DNA of 64,000 nt from Pterois miles (taxonomy: Eukaryota; Chordata; Actinopteri; Perciformes; Scorpaenidae): NCBI GenBank assembly GCA_947000775.1, contig CAMQGK010000327.1, forward strand, positions 15,647,501 to 15,711,500. The letters run 5' to 3'. The position numbers were made by a program, and so were the translations under genes. Within the stretch, counting starts at the first letter, position 1. Each line of letters begins with the position of its first letter. Of this stretch, positions 20,093 to 34,000 are shown piece by piece. Under the pieces are notes generated by a model. The model worked only from the letters and a program-made list of their open reading frames with translations, was not told the DNA's origin and made no database searches.

Positions 20093-20638
20093 TCTTCTTC
20101 TTGATAAAGGCCAAACTGTGATGGCTAGATGACTGGGTCAGAGCATCTCCAACTAGCCGCAAACCTGTCAGGGTGCCCATGCTGTCCTAATGTTATGGCT
20201 GATCGGTGTATAGTACCTTTAAGTTTATAACACAATATCAATTTACAAGTTAAAAATGGATGCAAAAATGCAATGAAATGCATGCAATCCAAACTTAATT
20301 CATACAGACAGTACATATGAAGTGATCAAATGGCGGAGATTTAGCAACGCTGCTCTTCATTCGCTGTATTAGGCCTATCACCAAACTCAGCACATGGTCG
20401 ACTGTGCTTTTAATTTGAAAGTCATGACCGGAATTTCCCTATTCGGTCCGCGTGACTTGACTTTAATGACTAAATCAAGTCACACACCAGTGCGCATTTG
20501 GACAGTAAACTCTTTAGCTGCAGGGGTGTAATAAAAAAAACTCGGCGGTGGTGGAAAATCACCGTTAAATACTTCAAGAAAACACTTGAGTCCGGCGGTA
20601 AAAAGGAAGATTTGCTTAGTCTGAGAAGTTGTTGTATT
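20093..20638 (+). promoter_or_regulatory. Upstream region and likely 5' UTR of the CD225-family gene
   Basis: The 150 nt before the ATG at 20639 hold no in-frame upstream ATG and are likely leader. The start context is strong (A at -3, G at +4). No TATA box is convincing. Confidence 0.45.
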
Positions 20639-20785
20639 ATGGACCCCACCAAGTCTGCGAGCGCTCCTCCAACGGACTGGTCCGATGAGAAGTCCACCAT
20701 GGCCCACGCTCCCCCTCCGCCCTACCAGGACCACCCGTACCCGGGGTACCCTCAACCCGGACCGGGATACCCACCACAGCAGCCG
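20639..20785 (+). CDS. CD225-family gene exon 1: proline-rich N-terminus
   Basis: It encodes residues 1-49, MDPTKSASAPPTDW through GPGYPPQQP. The donor CCG|GTAAGC is followed closely by an ACT/AAT microsatellite in intron 1. An apparent longer frame upstream has no ATG. Confidence 0.85.
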
Positions 20786-20835
20786 GTAAGCAGCCCAACA
20801 CCACCGGGCCCCACTACTACTACTACTACTACTAC

Positions 20836-20868
<33 letters not shown>

Positions 20869-23800
20869 TAATAACGTGGAATAATGTAATGCTACACCCC
20901 AACTACACTGCTAAATAAGCTAATTACTTGCTATTTTAAACAAATTTCATGGACCGTTTTCTTCGCAATCTAAACCTCATTTATCAATGTAATTATTGCC
21001 ATAATTACGAGGATTTTAAAGAACTCTAATTTTCTTTTCTGTCCTATATTATTACTTAATGAACATGTTAGTATTGGAAAGGTTTTTTTAAATGATCTTC
21101 AGCAGCCTATTTCGTTTGACGGAGAAGAGCTTCCTGTATTGATCACTTGTGTAAATTATTGACTAGCCTGCAGACTTTGATCAACCCCAGATAATAAATA
21201 AAACTCAGCAAACGATGATCACAGTTTGTTCCTCAAACGGTCTGTATGAAGGATTTAAATATTCAAGTTGAATTAATATGAAGTGTTTTTTTCTGATTTT
21301 TCTGAAATAAATCAGCTGTAATTGCTGATTGTAAGCCAGAGATCACCACCTACAAAGATCAGTTATGTACTTTTTGTGGTAAAAATACACAACTTTTTTT
21401 TGTTTTTTGCTTTTTCTTAGGAAATCCATCCTGAAGTATTAAGTTTCACTCCTCTGCTCACTCACAAATGAAGCTCAAGTTCAGACTTGTTTGTGTCAAA
21501 TATCATGTGATCACAATCATGTTTAAATTATTAAGCAGTCTACAGACTTATATCAAATGATTTTGATTAGATAAAACACAGCAAATGAAATGACTTTGAC
21601 TCAGAAACACATTTTGACTTCCCTGTATGTCTGTAAAGAGGAAAGTTTCCGCTTTATGGCAATACCAAGCTTATCTTTCTGTGCCAAATATTTTATGAGA
21701 TATGCGCTTCCAAAAGATGAGAAAAAGGCCATTAAAGATAATAATTCATATTCAACCATTTTTCATCCACATGCACACTGGATTGGATATTGGTGACAAG
21801 GGGCCAGTCTATTCAATGACATTATATGTTTGTATACTATATGTATACTATGTGTACTATATATTATATACTGGAATTTCAGTTCCTCTTTAAGTTTTGA
21901 CTAATTCATTGCTGCATGATGAAGGTTTACACTTGAATTGTACTTCCCCTTAATTTTTGCCAAGTGTTTGGTGTACAATTTATTATTTTAATAATAAATA
22001 ACAATTGCCTAAATTTATGTTACGTTTTCTATATTTATTGTTACATTTTGTTTTACAAGGCAAGGTAAGAAATTTTTAAGTCAAGGCTGTTGTTGCCTCA
22101 CACATAAAGTAATGATCCCAGTCTGTTCCACACAGTGAGGCATACAGATTATTAATTAAACAGTATCGGATCGGTACTCTGTACCAGCCAGCACCATAAG
22201 CCCCGGTAACAGTATCTAGACTGAAAAAGTCCCATCAGTGCATCCATAGTCATATGAGTATTTCATCTTTGGGGCCTGATGATTGAACTTAAGTTTCGTT
22301 TCATGTGAAGCCTCCCAGATTACTGTAAATCACGCCCCCAAAACCTGTTTTCCTTTTACCTGAAAATGAGTTTGAACTGTATTTCCACCGTGTGGCCTGC
22401 AGGGCTATGGACCCCCACCAGTACAGTATGGAGGTCCAGCAGGGCAACAGCAGTACCCCATGGGTCAGCAATACCCAGGACAACCGGCCACTGTCACTGT
22501 TCAGCCCGCAGTGTACGTGACTCGAAGCCCGCTGGCTAACCCTGTCAACGACTACTTGTGCTACTCCATCTTCACCCTGCTGTGCTGCTGCCTGCCACTT
22601 GGAATTGCTGCCCTCATCTACTCCATCTCAGTGAGTCTGACTTACTTGTAGTTATGTTTTTCGAGGACTGGTGCATGGAAACACAAAGCAAAATGTCCCC
22701 CAACCCAAATCCAAGTCATTTAATTCTGAATATGTGCCAATATATAGTCCATTTTACAGCTGCACATTTCAAAATACATTAACTACTAAATGTGAATCAT
22801 ACTTAAAGGACCAGTGTGTAACAATTTGGGGGATCTATTGGCAGAAAAGGAATGTAATATTAATAAGTATGTTTTCTTTAGTGTATAATTACCTGATAAT
22901 AAGACTTGTTGTGTGTTTGTTGCCCTAGAATGATCCATTTACATGTTGCAGCACCATCTTTCTACAGTAGCCCAGAACAGACAAACTAAACACTGTTAAC
23001 TTGTCCTGCTTGGGCCGGAGTCAGTAACATTACTCGCTCCTGTCGCCGCCTGTTGACTTTGAATTCTTTGTTGTTATCTCATTTACATTGTTATTAATTT
23101 TATTTGTTATTATCTAAGCTTTACTAGGTCATATTTCATAATTATAATTAGGGATGCTAATTTTGAAAAATGTTCTTAACCGATACCCGACCCTCGTGAT
23201 CCGATTATTAACCGTTAACCGACAAGATTTGCGCCTCGCTGCTCGCTGCGCCGGCTCTCTCTGAAGGTGGATTGGCTTTTGTCTTTCAACTGATTAGCCG
23301 CTCCTCTGCGTTTTTCTCAGTTTTTTAGTTAATTATTAATATTTATTTAATACATTTAACCAATAGCATTAACTGGGTAAAATGCATAATGTTGGTTATC
23401 GATTAAACAGTTAATTTTTAACATTCCTATTTAAACTTCTCCATTTGGAGTCAAAATTATACAATTTAGTCATTTTTTATTGGTTTCATACTGTGCACAA
23501 TGGTAGAATCTGATCATGCACAGGGTAAATGTCATGGTGAAAGCCTCCATTGTGTGCACATGGCCTCCTGTTGTGAATATCAGTAGTATTTTACAGCCAG
23601 ATTCCCTTTCAAGAGGTAGAAACCCTTTTGGCACACTTTTCCTATCCTGACTGAAACCTTTGTAGAATCTATCTTTCTTTATCTGCTTTGGGATAGTTGT
23701 TGTCAAGGAGTTGCTGAATGAATTCAGTGGCATGTCTGTGTATGGCATCATTGCTATAACATTGTTATCCACTGTCTTATCTGTAAAATATTTTGGCGAA

Positions 23801-24980
23801 GATAAAAATGTCTATTTTTTCATTGGTTCATCACAAGTTACTCAGGCATGAATCCTCTGAGGCCGTCCCTATAAAAGGAGACCATGATCATGCATACTGT
23901 ATATCGATCTGGTAGTTGTGGAGCTATTCTTGTTTTACTTTGGTACCACGCCTACCAGCACCTTAGGGGTTATGAGGTTAATATAAATGTATGACAAGTT
24001 CCTGCTTAGCTAAAGAATAACTAGGTGATGAGCTTCTTTGCCAAAGTATGTTTTATAGCTGCAGACCAACTGATTGGAAAAACACTGAACATGTTGTCTT
24101 GTCTGGTCAAGGAGAATATGTACAACACCTGTAAATAATTGAAAGAGGACACAGAAAACCGTCTTTGTGTGGGTGGATGAGTGTGTGTTCACGCAAGAGT
24201 ACTAAGTTTGTGAAAGTGAGTGAACGTTACTGGAAAGGGTGTGGGAGGAAGTGAAGAGGGAGGATGATATCAGCAATAAAATGGAGAGGAGGTTTCGTGT
24301 TCCTGGATGTTGTGTTAGGTTAGAGGGAACTTGTATATTTTGAATTGCCTCATGTTCCCCCTCGCTCTTTGAGATCCTCATCACAGTGTGACATTTTCTC
24401 TGCTCCTAACTAATTACACTGGGGGGACTTTAAAATGGCTGCTATTTTATTTAAATACTTTATTAATACTGGAGGAAGGTCGGCAAAAAAGCTATTCATC
24501 ACCTCACTTTAGTATTGATCGTTCAGTTTATAGGTAGCTGTGTGTTTTTGTTGTGTGAGTTCGCTCAGAAAGTTAATGAGTTTGTTTTTTTCCCTGTGTC
24601 TCATTGAAGTGGTATGGCGTAAGGAAAGCACACGCTTCTTTAGGTGGAAAGCTGGTTGATTGCTTCCATGTGGTCGGTGTTTAATCGTCAGAGGGGAAAA
24701 AAAGTGTGACTTCCTGCACATTTCTTAAAACGCATTAAAAGCCAAATATAACATTTATTTGGCCCTAAAACATTTAAGTACATTCACCGGGAGTCTGACT
24801 TGGAAAGTGGACTTTTCTGAAGCTTAGAAGGTGCTGTGAAGTGTCTTTTAATATGGTAAACTTCTCAAGTGGTTTGGCTTAATGTGCGGGTTGATAAATC
24901 TTTAAATATTAACAAGAGCAAATATAGTGTACACTGCAAAAAACATACATCTTTTAATGTTGCTTGTCAGTGTACTACTC

Positions 24981-25038
<58 letters not shown>

Positions 25039-28000
25039 TCCTGACCTCAACCTGATTGAGATGCTGTGACGTGACCTTAAGAGAGCGATTCACACCACAC
25101 ATCCAGGAATATTGCTGAACTGAAACAGTATTATAAAGAGGAATGGTCCGTTGTGCAGGTCTGATCTGCAACTACAGGAAACGTTTGGTTGAGGTTATTG
25201 CTGCTAAAGGAGGATCAACCAGTTATTAAATCCAAAGGTTCACATACTTTCTCCACCCTGCACTGTGAATGTTTACATGTTGTGTTCAATAAAAACATGA
25301 AAACATATCATTTTTGTACAGTATTAGTTTAAGCAGACTGTTTGTCTATTGTTGTGACTTAGATGAAGATCAGAACACATTTTATGACCAATTTATGCAG
25401 AAATCCAAGTAATCCCAAAGGGTTCACTTACTTATTCATGCAACTGAACAGTAAATACAGCTGTTTATATTAGGGATGTCAGATGATCAAAATATTTAAT
25501 AGCTCTTTTAGTACGGCTGAAAGGATTACAAGAAAGTGGTTAAAGCCAGAACCGCCTACAATTGATGGACTGGATATGAATGGACTGATATCATTGATGA
25601 TATTTTTAGGACGGAAAGGATTACTTTTGCTGTAAGGTTGCAGCAAGGTATATTTCTGAAAAGGTGGGAAAAATGGCTAAACTTTTTTTGTATCTGTGCG
25701 ACCATCATTTGTTTAAAACCAGCTGGTGTTTACTGACTGCTATTCTTTTTTCATTTTGCAACAGGTAGTATCTTCTTTGAGATCGTTGGGATCACCCCAA
25801 TGTTCAGTAAATGTGTTAGATTTCTGTTTTGTCTATTAATATTATTCATTTGAATAGGTCCTTACTTAATTTTGTTAAAAGAAATGGTCATGTTTGTGTT
25901 TTTCTGGACCATGGAAAATCATATTAAATAAAGAATAATTTAAAAAATATTGAATCGCAATTAATCACAAATAAATCACACATTTTTTATCTGTTTGAAA
26001 TGTACCTTAAAGGAAGATTTAACATTTGTTTTCACACAGGAGTGGGCAAATATATAATCAGTGTAGAAATGCAATGTATTTAATACTCTTATCAACATGG
26101 GAGTGGAAAAATATTCTGCTTTATGTAAATATATGTTGATATTTATTATTGGAAATCAATTAACAGCACAAAACAATGACAAATATCATCCAGAAACCCT
26201 CTCAGATACTGCATTTAGCATAACAAATATGCTGAAATCACAACATGGCAAACTGCAGCCCAACAGGCAACAACAGCTGTCAGTGTGTCAGTGTGTTGAC
26301 TTGGCTATGACTTGATCCAAACTGCATGTGAGGATCATAAAGTGGGCATGTCTGTAAAGGGGAGACTCGTGGGTACCCAGAGAACCCATTTATGTTCACA
26401 TATCTTAAGGTCAGAGGTCAAGGGACCCCTTTAAAAATGGCCAGGACAGTTTTTGCTCACCAAAATCTAGCGAAAGTTTGCAAGTTATTTAGCCTGCTTC
26501 CTGACAAACTATCACAAGTTGCATCAATGTGTCAAAGTAATTAGTGACTTTAAAACAAATTTGCGTTAACACATTATTATCGCTTTAACTTTGACAGCCC
26601 TAGTTTATATTAATTCAAAGCTGTTCTTTATGCATCTGTATTGTTATTGGTACATCTGCATCTGCAAAGTAAGCACACTCCAGTTGACGTTAATTATATA
26701 AAATGATTGTCTTTTCCAAAAATGGTTACCTCCATGTTGCAGCTCCAAGTGGGATCAATGAGTGAGCATGAGCTTCAGTACATAGAAAGTTATGTAACAT
26801 AATACGAACTTACCAACAATCAATCAGTATGTCTACGATATGTTGACCAGTGTCCAGTGTTGTTGGTCATTTCTGTAGTGCAAGCTTTTGTCACTTATTT
26901 ATCAACATATACACCAATACTGATGTTTGTTATGATGATATGCTGTCGCTTGTTAGCCAAAAGTTGTTTTGAGATTTTGGTGGATCTTTTAGCGAAGGTT
27001 TCTATTTGCGCCGTTACCATAGATGCACAGATGAGATTCATTAGATACATTGTGATGTCTAAACAGGTTTATGAGCATTTATCCTTGATGGACAGAGGAG
27101 ATACTGCTGTCACTGGAAATATTTGTCTGGTTTCAGCAGTATGTGGTCAATATGTTCTGGTTTATGATTCTGAGAAGAAGAAATTTGATTTTGTTAATTG
27201 GATAATAAGAGTTAAAATGTTATATTCTTCTTGCTTATTTAGATTTGGGACTTTTTTGTAGAAAAACATGTTCACATTTTGTAACATTAAATATTAAAAA
27301 ACTGTATTATCACTGAAACTCAGGTATTGGTATTATTTATTGATGTTTTTGTAATTTGGGTGAACTGAAGCATTGAAAGGCTTTACTGATAGCTGGTATT
27401 GTATTTGTAATAGGCTTCTCTGCTTTCCTGTATCACATAAAACCAACTCTGTCATTACCTCAAGTGTACTGAAGCCTTTTTAATCTTTAATTGCTCATTG
27501 AGTCATGGCTGTTGCAGACATGGCGAGCTCAAGCATGAACCTGAAAGGGTTAAAAACAAAACTTAGTTTCATTCAGCTTGAGCTCATAAAGCCTTATGGA
27601 AAACCCCAGTATGACGTGCGTACACTGCGGATACCGTGTTTTTCCGGTCTTCCTGGTTTCTCAGTTACTCAACCTGTACTCCCATCCTGCACAGTGCAGC
27701 CTTTTAGATTTAGCAATAACAGAACTTCCATCATATTTCACAACATTATTTGTCCTTTCCCATATCACAAAAATGAGCTGGAGTCTCTTTGTACGCCCAA
27801 CACTGTTATCAAAATGGCATTTTGATTCTACCTACTACCCAGGTAGACCTGTCTCCTCCTCTCTGTTAACATACTGTATCTGCTCAACTGGTCCTTATAG
27901 TGTCGTCACAATACCAAACTTCTGACTTTGATACGACACGCTGCCTAAATATCTTGATGCCAATACTGAAACAATAAGAGGCAAAAATCTAAAACATCAG

Positions 28001-31000
28001 GAAAAGTAATGAAATAGATGACATAACAAAGAAGAAATTATTGTTAGTAATCAAAAATGTTAAAATGTAAAAATGTATTCATTAAGAAATGGGTAACACT
28101 TCATCAGCAAATTAGCAAGTAAACTGTTTGACATTTCTTTGGAATTACTGCCAAATTACCCCGATATTTTCCTCAAAATTGATCGAAAATGATTTATTAC
28201 AAACATCATTTAATAATTATATGCTAAAATAGCAAATAATGGTTAAAATAGGTCCCTTAGGCTTGAGAAGCGGGTGAAAATTATTACTAATTATTATCTA
28301 TTTATCAGCAGACATGGAAATAAAGCATGACAATTGACTTTGTATTCTTTTCCTGGAAATGTGTTAAATAAATTACAGCCTACTGGCTAATAGCCAAATG
28401 TAATTATTAAATGATGTTTATAATAAAGTAATTTTTGATCATTTTTGAGGTAAATATTGTACTTGTATTGTAAAATAGTTTACTTGCTAATTATCGCCTA
28501 AGTACCATAAATTTGCAGACCTGTAAAATGAAATATTACCAAAAGAATGAAATAGTAAGCAGTAATCTGATGTCCTCGATAGTTAAGTTTATGTGATTTC
28601 TTTGATAATTCATTTTATATTTGCATTTATTTTTGATAATGCACACATTACTAGAGTACTAGATCTCATGATGACCCTTAAATTGGATGAAATGATAGAG
28701 ACCTCCAGAAGGACAGCTCATAACATCAGTTCCTCTAAAACACATGGACGTGTTTCCTAATTCAGATTATTTTCTCTCATGAGAGCAGAACAGAATGAGT
28801 GTCACAGAGTCACCTTCACTGAGGCCTGACGTTTCCTCCAACAACAGATTAACTCACTAAAAAAGACTCAAATACATGAAAAGTGTGGGTTAATGCATAG
28901 TGCACGTTGTTGTTAAGTTGAATAGATATCACATATTTTGTTACCATGGTAACATAACGTGTGTTTTGCCATTTCATTCGTATCTCATGTTAAAATAGCT
29001 GCCTCCATATGGCACAGAAGTAACAGACATAACTACATTAGATTTTCCGTGGCCGGTCTGGAGGGAGAAGAGAAACGACACAAAGCTGTGTACATACTGT
29101 AAGAACTCAGCTGTTATGTACACAGCTGTAACAGTTTCCATGATGCATTTACACGCTTCATACTGGCTTTCAGTTGATAAGACTGTCACAGTAAACTCTG
29201 ATGTATCCCACCGCTGAGGAGTCACTGTGGTTGCAGGGTGACTGGGTGATTGATTGGATGTCAGGGTTTTTTTTTTTCTAATTTATTTAATCAGGAGTAA
29301 AAAACTCAATGAGATTAAAAATATCTTTTCCAACAGCGTCCTGGCCAAGACAGGCAGCAGCACAGTTGCGCAGTTGCGAATTACAGAATCGTCAGGTATA
29401 GAAAAAACATTCATCAGCATTCAAAACATCTACAGCCAGATGTGCTCGCTGCCAAGTCTTTTAGAGCATTTTCATATTAGGTTCAATAAATCAGCGCCTG
29501 AGTATGATCCCCCCCTCAGTTCAGCTTTCACATTAATAATGTTGTTCTGTCCCACTTGCATTATCAGTCACGTGTTTATGTTGAGATCAGCTGTTCTAGT
29601 GGCGGAGCTTCGTAAAACACTCAAATTCATTCATTCAGACTTGACAGAAGCAAGATAAAGCTCGCCAAAACGTTGTTGTTAGTCTTTCCAACAATCATCA
29701 ACTCTGATTTGGTTGAAATAAACTTATTTCAGTGTTAGATGTGAGAATATGATATGCTCTATATGTTGTTGCCCCTGCCGTCTCTCTCTCTCTGCCCTGC
29801 TGAGCAGCAGATGAGCAGCTCTCGTTCTTCAGAGGCAGACCATTAAACTAGCTAAATAAAATAGCAAACATCGCCCAACCCCATCACCTACCATTGTTTA
29901 TATTTTAAGGAACATCTCGCCTGCCTTCCTTCTTTATCATGGCCGTGCAGTTTCAGAGGACGAGACATATAATGCATGCATATGCAGATGACCGGAGGAT
30001 CAGCGTTTATAAAAAGCCTGCCCTTTCACCATTACTCACTGACTGCCAACGTTTACTTGCATTACATAAGTCCACGTCCGTGTTTTCGGGGTGGTTACCT
30101 GATGCGAACCATATCCGAGTACACATGATCTGTGCCCAAGGCCACCTTTTCGAGTGGACTTGGGCACGGTTCGGCGGTTCGTGCCACGATATGGAGCGTT
30201 CACGCTAAATCAAACAAACTGGACTTTTAGGACAAGTGTACTTGGATCCTGCCTGGGTCCCTGATGTGAAAGCACCCTTAGAAGCACTTTAAAAACAATC
30301 AGTGAGACCAGCTCTCGAAGTTTCAGGTCATTTTGTAACCAATTCCAAGTAGAGGGAGCAGCATGCTTGAATGGCCTTTTTCCCAGTTCAGTAAAGCTTT
30401 AGGTCATCTTGGCAGGTGTCGTGGCAACATATATACACTTGGGTTGAAACATGTACTACCTTAAAACTAGGGCTGCCCCCTCTTAGTTGATTCGCCGACT
30501 AATATTTCTTTAGTCGATTAGTCGTTTTCAATGTTTTTTGTTCTTGAATGTCATATTTTCAAGAAACTTCTCTGATAAACACAAGAACAAGATTTAAAGT
30601 GGAGCTTTTTCATGATTCTTTGTGTTTAGTTTTACAGTTTTCCATTAATGTCCCTACAAAACTATATGGCAGTCCATCTGAAAGATGTTGACACATTCCA
30701 GTCCAGACTAAAGTAATGCACTGCCGACTGGAGCTACTTGGGAAAACTAGGGCTGTCAAAGGTAACACCATAGGAATTTGTATTAACACCAATAATGTCT
30801 TTGACACATTAAAACAATAGATCTTTGGGAGGTTGTATTGGGCTCAGTTTTGAAGATACTGTGAAGGAGGTTAATTAATGCTCCAAACATTAGCAAAATT
30901 TTAGCAAGGAAAAAGGGGCCCGTTGACCTCTGACCTCCAGATATATGAATGAAAGTGGGTTTTCTGGGTACCCATGAGTCTCCCCTTTACAGACATGCCC

Positions 31001-34000
31001 ACTTTATGATAATAACATGCAGTTTGGAAGTCATAGTCAAGTCAGCACACTGACACACTGACAACTGTTGAGTTTTTATGATTTGATTTTTATGCTAAAT
31101 GTAGTACCTGTGAGGGTTTCTGGACAATATTTGTCACAGTTTTTTGATGTTAATTGAGTTCCAATAATAAATATATACATAAGTTTGCATAAAGCAGCAC
31201 TCTCATGTTAATAAGAGCATTAAATACTATGTTTTGAACAGATAAAATACGATTAATTTGCGATTAATCACGATTAGCTACAGACAATCACGTGATTTAT
31301 TGCGTTTAAATATTTTAATATATTGACAGCCCTACTAACAACATCAAGCCAACCATACTGAATTGTTTGATCCCCATACAACACGTCCTCTGGAACACAA
31401 CCGAGTGGTGATACGGGAGCTTCTGATCAGCTTGTCACTGTTTATAGTAGCAGGAAAGGAAAATAAGCGTCATACTGACATTTCTTTGTGTTGAGGCACA
31501 CTAGCGTAGCTCTCTGACCTTTCGTTATAATGTTCCATTACAGATTTTGCACAACGATTTATTCATTTCACTTTTTCTAAAAATATTTGGCTGCACAACT
31601 CTGCCATTGGAAGAAAGTTGATCCACATATTTTTCTGTAATAGCAGTATTTCAATGTGGCACACAAGTATTTAACTACAACAGCTGTGTGTGGTAGCATT
31701 GATGATGTTTGGAGAAGGCGTCATTGTTTCAGCATGAATGATCGTCCTCAGTATGTGGACACACAGATGAATGCTAATAATCCCTCCGGTCTTTTATTGT
31801 GGGAAAAGGGTGTATTTTTTGACATCTATTCCTGGGAAATACAAGGATCTCAATTAATGTATTCAACCCTGCAGGGTTAACACTGCAGTAGAATGAAGTC
31901 CAATTTGTTGAAGAGCTGAAAATCATTTGTTGATGTATTGTTTCCTGTAAGTCAGATTTGGACTACTGTTGACTTCCTTCTTTTCCGGTCTCTTCTGTGC
32001 GTCTCCCACTCAGACACTTATAAAGACCAAGCCAAGAAGTGTGCAGGAACACAGCAAGAGCACAAACGCCAACCTGCTGCAACTTCAAATGTCTGAATTT
32101 CCCTTTAGACACCGCAGCGCAGTACTTTAAAAACCGCTGGTTGTTGGGTCCTTGCAGTTAAGGTGAAAAACACACAGGAAGGAAGAGGCACACTTCCCCA
32201 CAGTGCCCTATTTTCTTAACATCAAATCTTTCCTGGGTTTGTTATTTCTCAGGGAAATGATGTTTCACTGAGTAGTGTTAGATAACCAGAGTCGTTGTAT
32301 GCGGTTCTACTGGCTGAAATGCCTGGATGTGTAAGTAGCTCTTTAAATAGCATGAACGATGGCTGTCACATGGTCATGAGGATCTAATCAGTCCAGCAAA
32401 GTGGTCAGGGACCCTCCCTGGATTTCCCTTGAAAAGTGAAGGAGAAAAAGTGGCAAACGGAGGGAGAGGAAACAGTGCCTGTTAGTCGGCAGCTCAATAT
32501 GTCCCCATTATTCTTTTATGTGACTACATAATAAGGGCTTTGGATGAACAGGAAGGAGATAGAGATGTGCAAAAGAAAGATACAGGCTAAAACAATAAAT
32601 GAAAACAACTGGAAGAAAGTGGGTAATACTTGAGAGCAGGGAACATAGAGACAAAGTTTTGTTTTTGTCTGGGTGTGTATCAAAGTTTATAGCTGGAAGG
32701 CTAAACAGAAAAGAAGGCAGAGACGGAAACAAGATGGGAAATAACAGACAAGGAGAGAGGAGTGGTGAGGAGATACGCAGCTGGCCGCTGGACTCTGTCT
32801 CATTTCACAATGTCACTCAGGCACTTTAACCTCGATGGACAGGAGGGAGAAACAACCTCTCAAACAATCCTTAAATTAAATTAATAGAAAACTTTTTTAA
32901 CTTACAAAGCTTGTTGTTTTTCTATCTAAATATGCTTAAGAATTCCCATAAATGAAAAATCCTAAAAAGAATAATTTTAATGACAAGTTACGATATCACC
33001 ATGCCGATAACGACACATCATCAGGAAGAGACAAATGTGTTTTTCCACTGTTGGTTAGCTAATGCTGCCTCAGATCAGTCATTTTTTGTTGTTTTGTTTT
33101 TTTGTTTTTTTTATGCAAAAGTGAAGCACGAGACAACGCTGCGCCCGTAAAAGCTCTAAAGGCTGTGGTGAGGAAATGACCTGAATACATTAAACTTGGA
33201 TTCCTAATGGCAGACAATGATGGGTTAGAGTAAGCCGAGTATTTATTTGGTCATTACAGCCGACAGTGGTATAACACATGTGCAGCACAGTTTATTTTTT
33301 CTCCTTTGTTTTTGCAATGTTTTTTATTTCATTTATTTGGGAAGGTGGTCCTCGACAATTTTTTTACTTTCAGAAGTGGACCTTAAACATGTTGTAGACA
33401 AACTATTTTTGCCATTTGTGTTACTGTAATGCTTATTTTTCACCTCACATTTCCAGAAACATCTTGTAGTTACTGTTTAGCTGTAAAATGAGAAAGTTTG
33501 CTCCGGCTGGTGGGCTGTGCTTGGTATTTCTTCAGCTGATCTCAGTATGGCTGTTGGGCCATAAACTTTCTCATTTTACAACTAAACAGTAACTACAAGA
33601 TGTTTCTGAAAACATTTGAGGAGGAAAAATAGGTATTATAGTAACAGGATATTGATTCATATTTGATCAGCACTGCCTAGTTTGACTGTTTAACTCCAGC
33701 TCTGATTGGTTGTTTTCTTCCGGTCTGTGAAACCTTGCAGATGCCATTGGGAGCACTGAGAGGCACACGATTATTTCAGATTACCTGTCACGGTGACCGT
33801 TTTATACAACCTTTTTTTTATAATCATATTTACTCTTACTCTTTATTTACGCTGACTTAGACTTCAGCAACAGTGATTCTGATTCTGTATTATTAACTGC
33901 ACCATCGCGTGCCAGTGGCACATAAAGTGGAGAAAATGTCCAACTTTCTGCTGGACTCCGGATACGACTCCAGAGTTGAAATTCTCCACACAGCAGCTTC

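Noticed and set aside
20498..20638. Upstream extension of the CD225-family frame
   Set aside because: No ATG before 20639. The apparent start is TTG, and the extension does not resemble the family N-terminus.
26857..27261. 134-residue open frame in intron 2
   Set aside because: It starts without ATG, shows no recognisable domain and lies in AT-rich intron DNA.
29939..30208. 89-residue frame starting MAVQFQRTRHIMHAYADD
   Set aside because: It lies in a CpG-rich repeat that ends in a typical transposon terminal motif, with no domain recognised.
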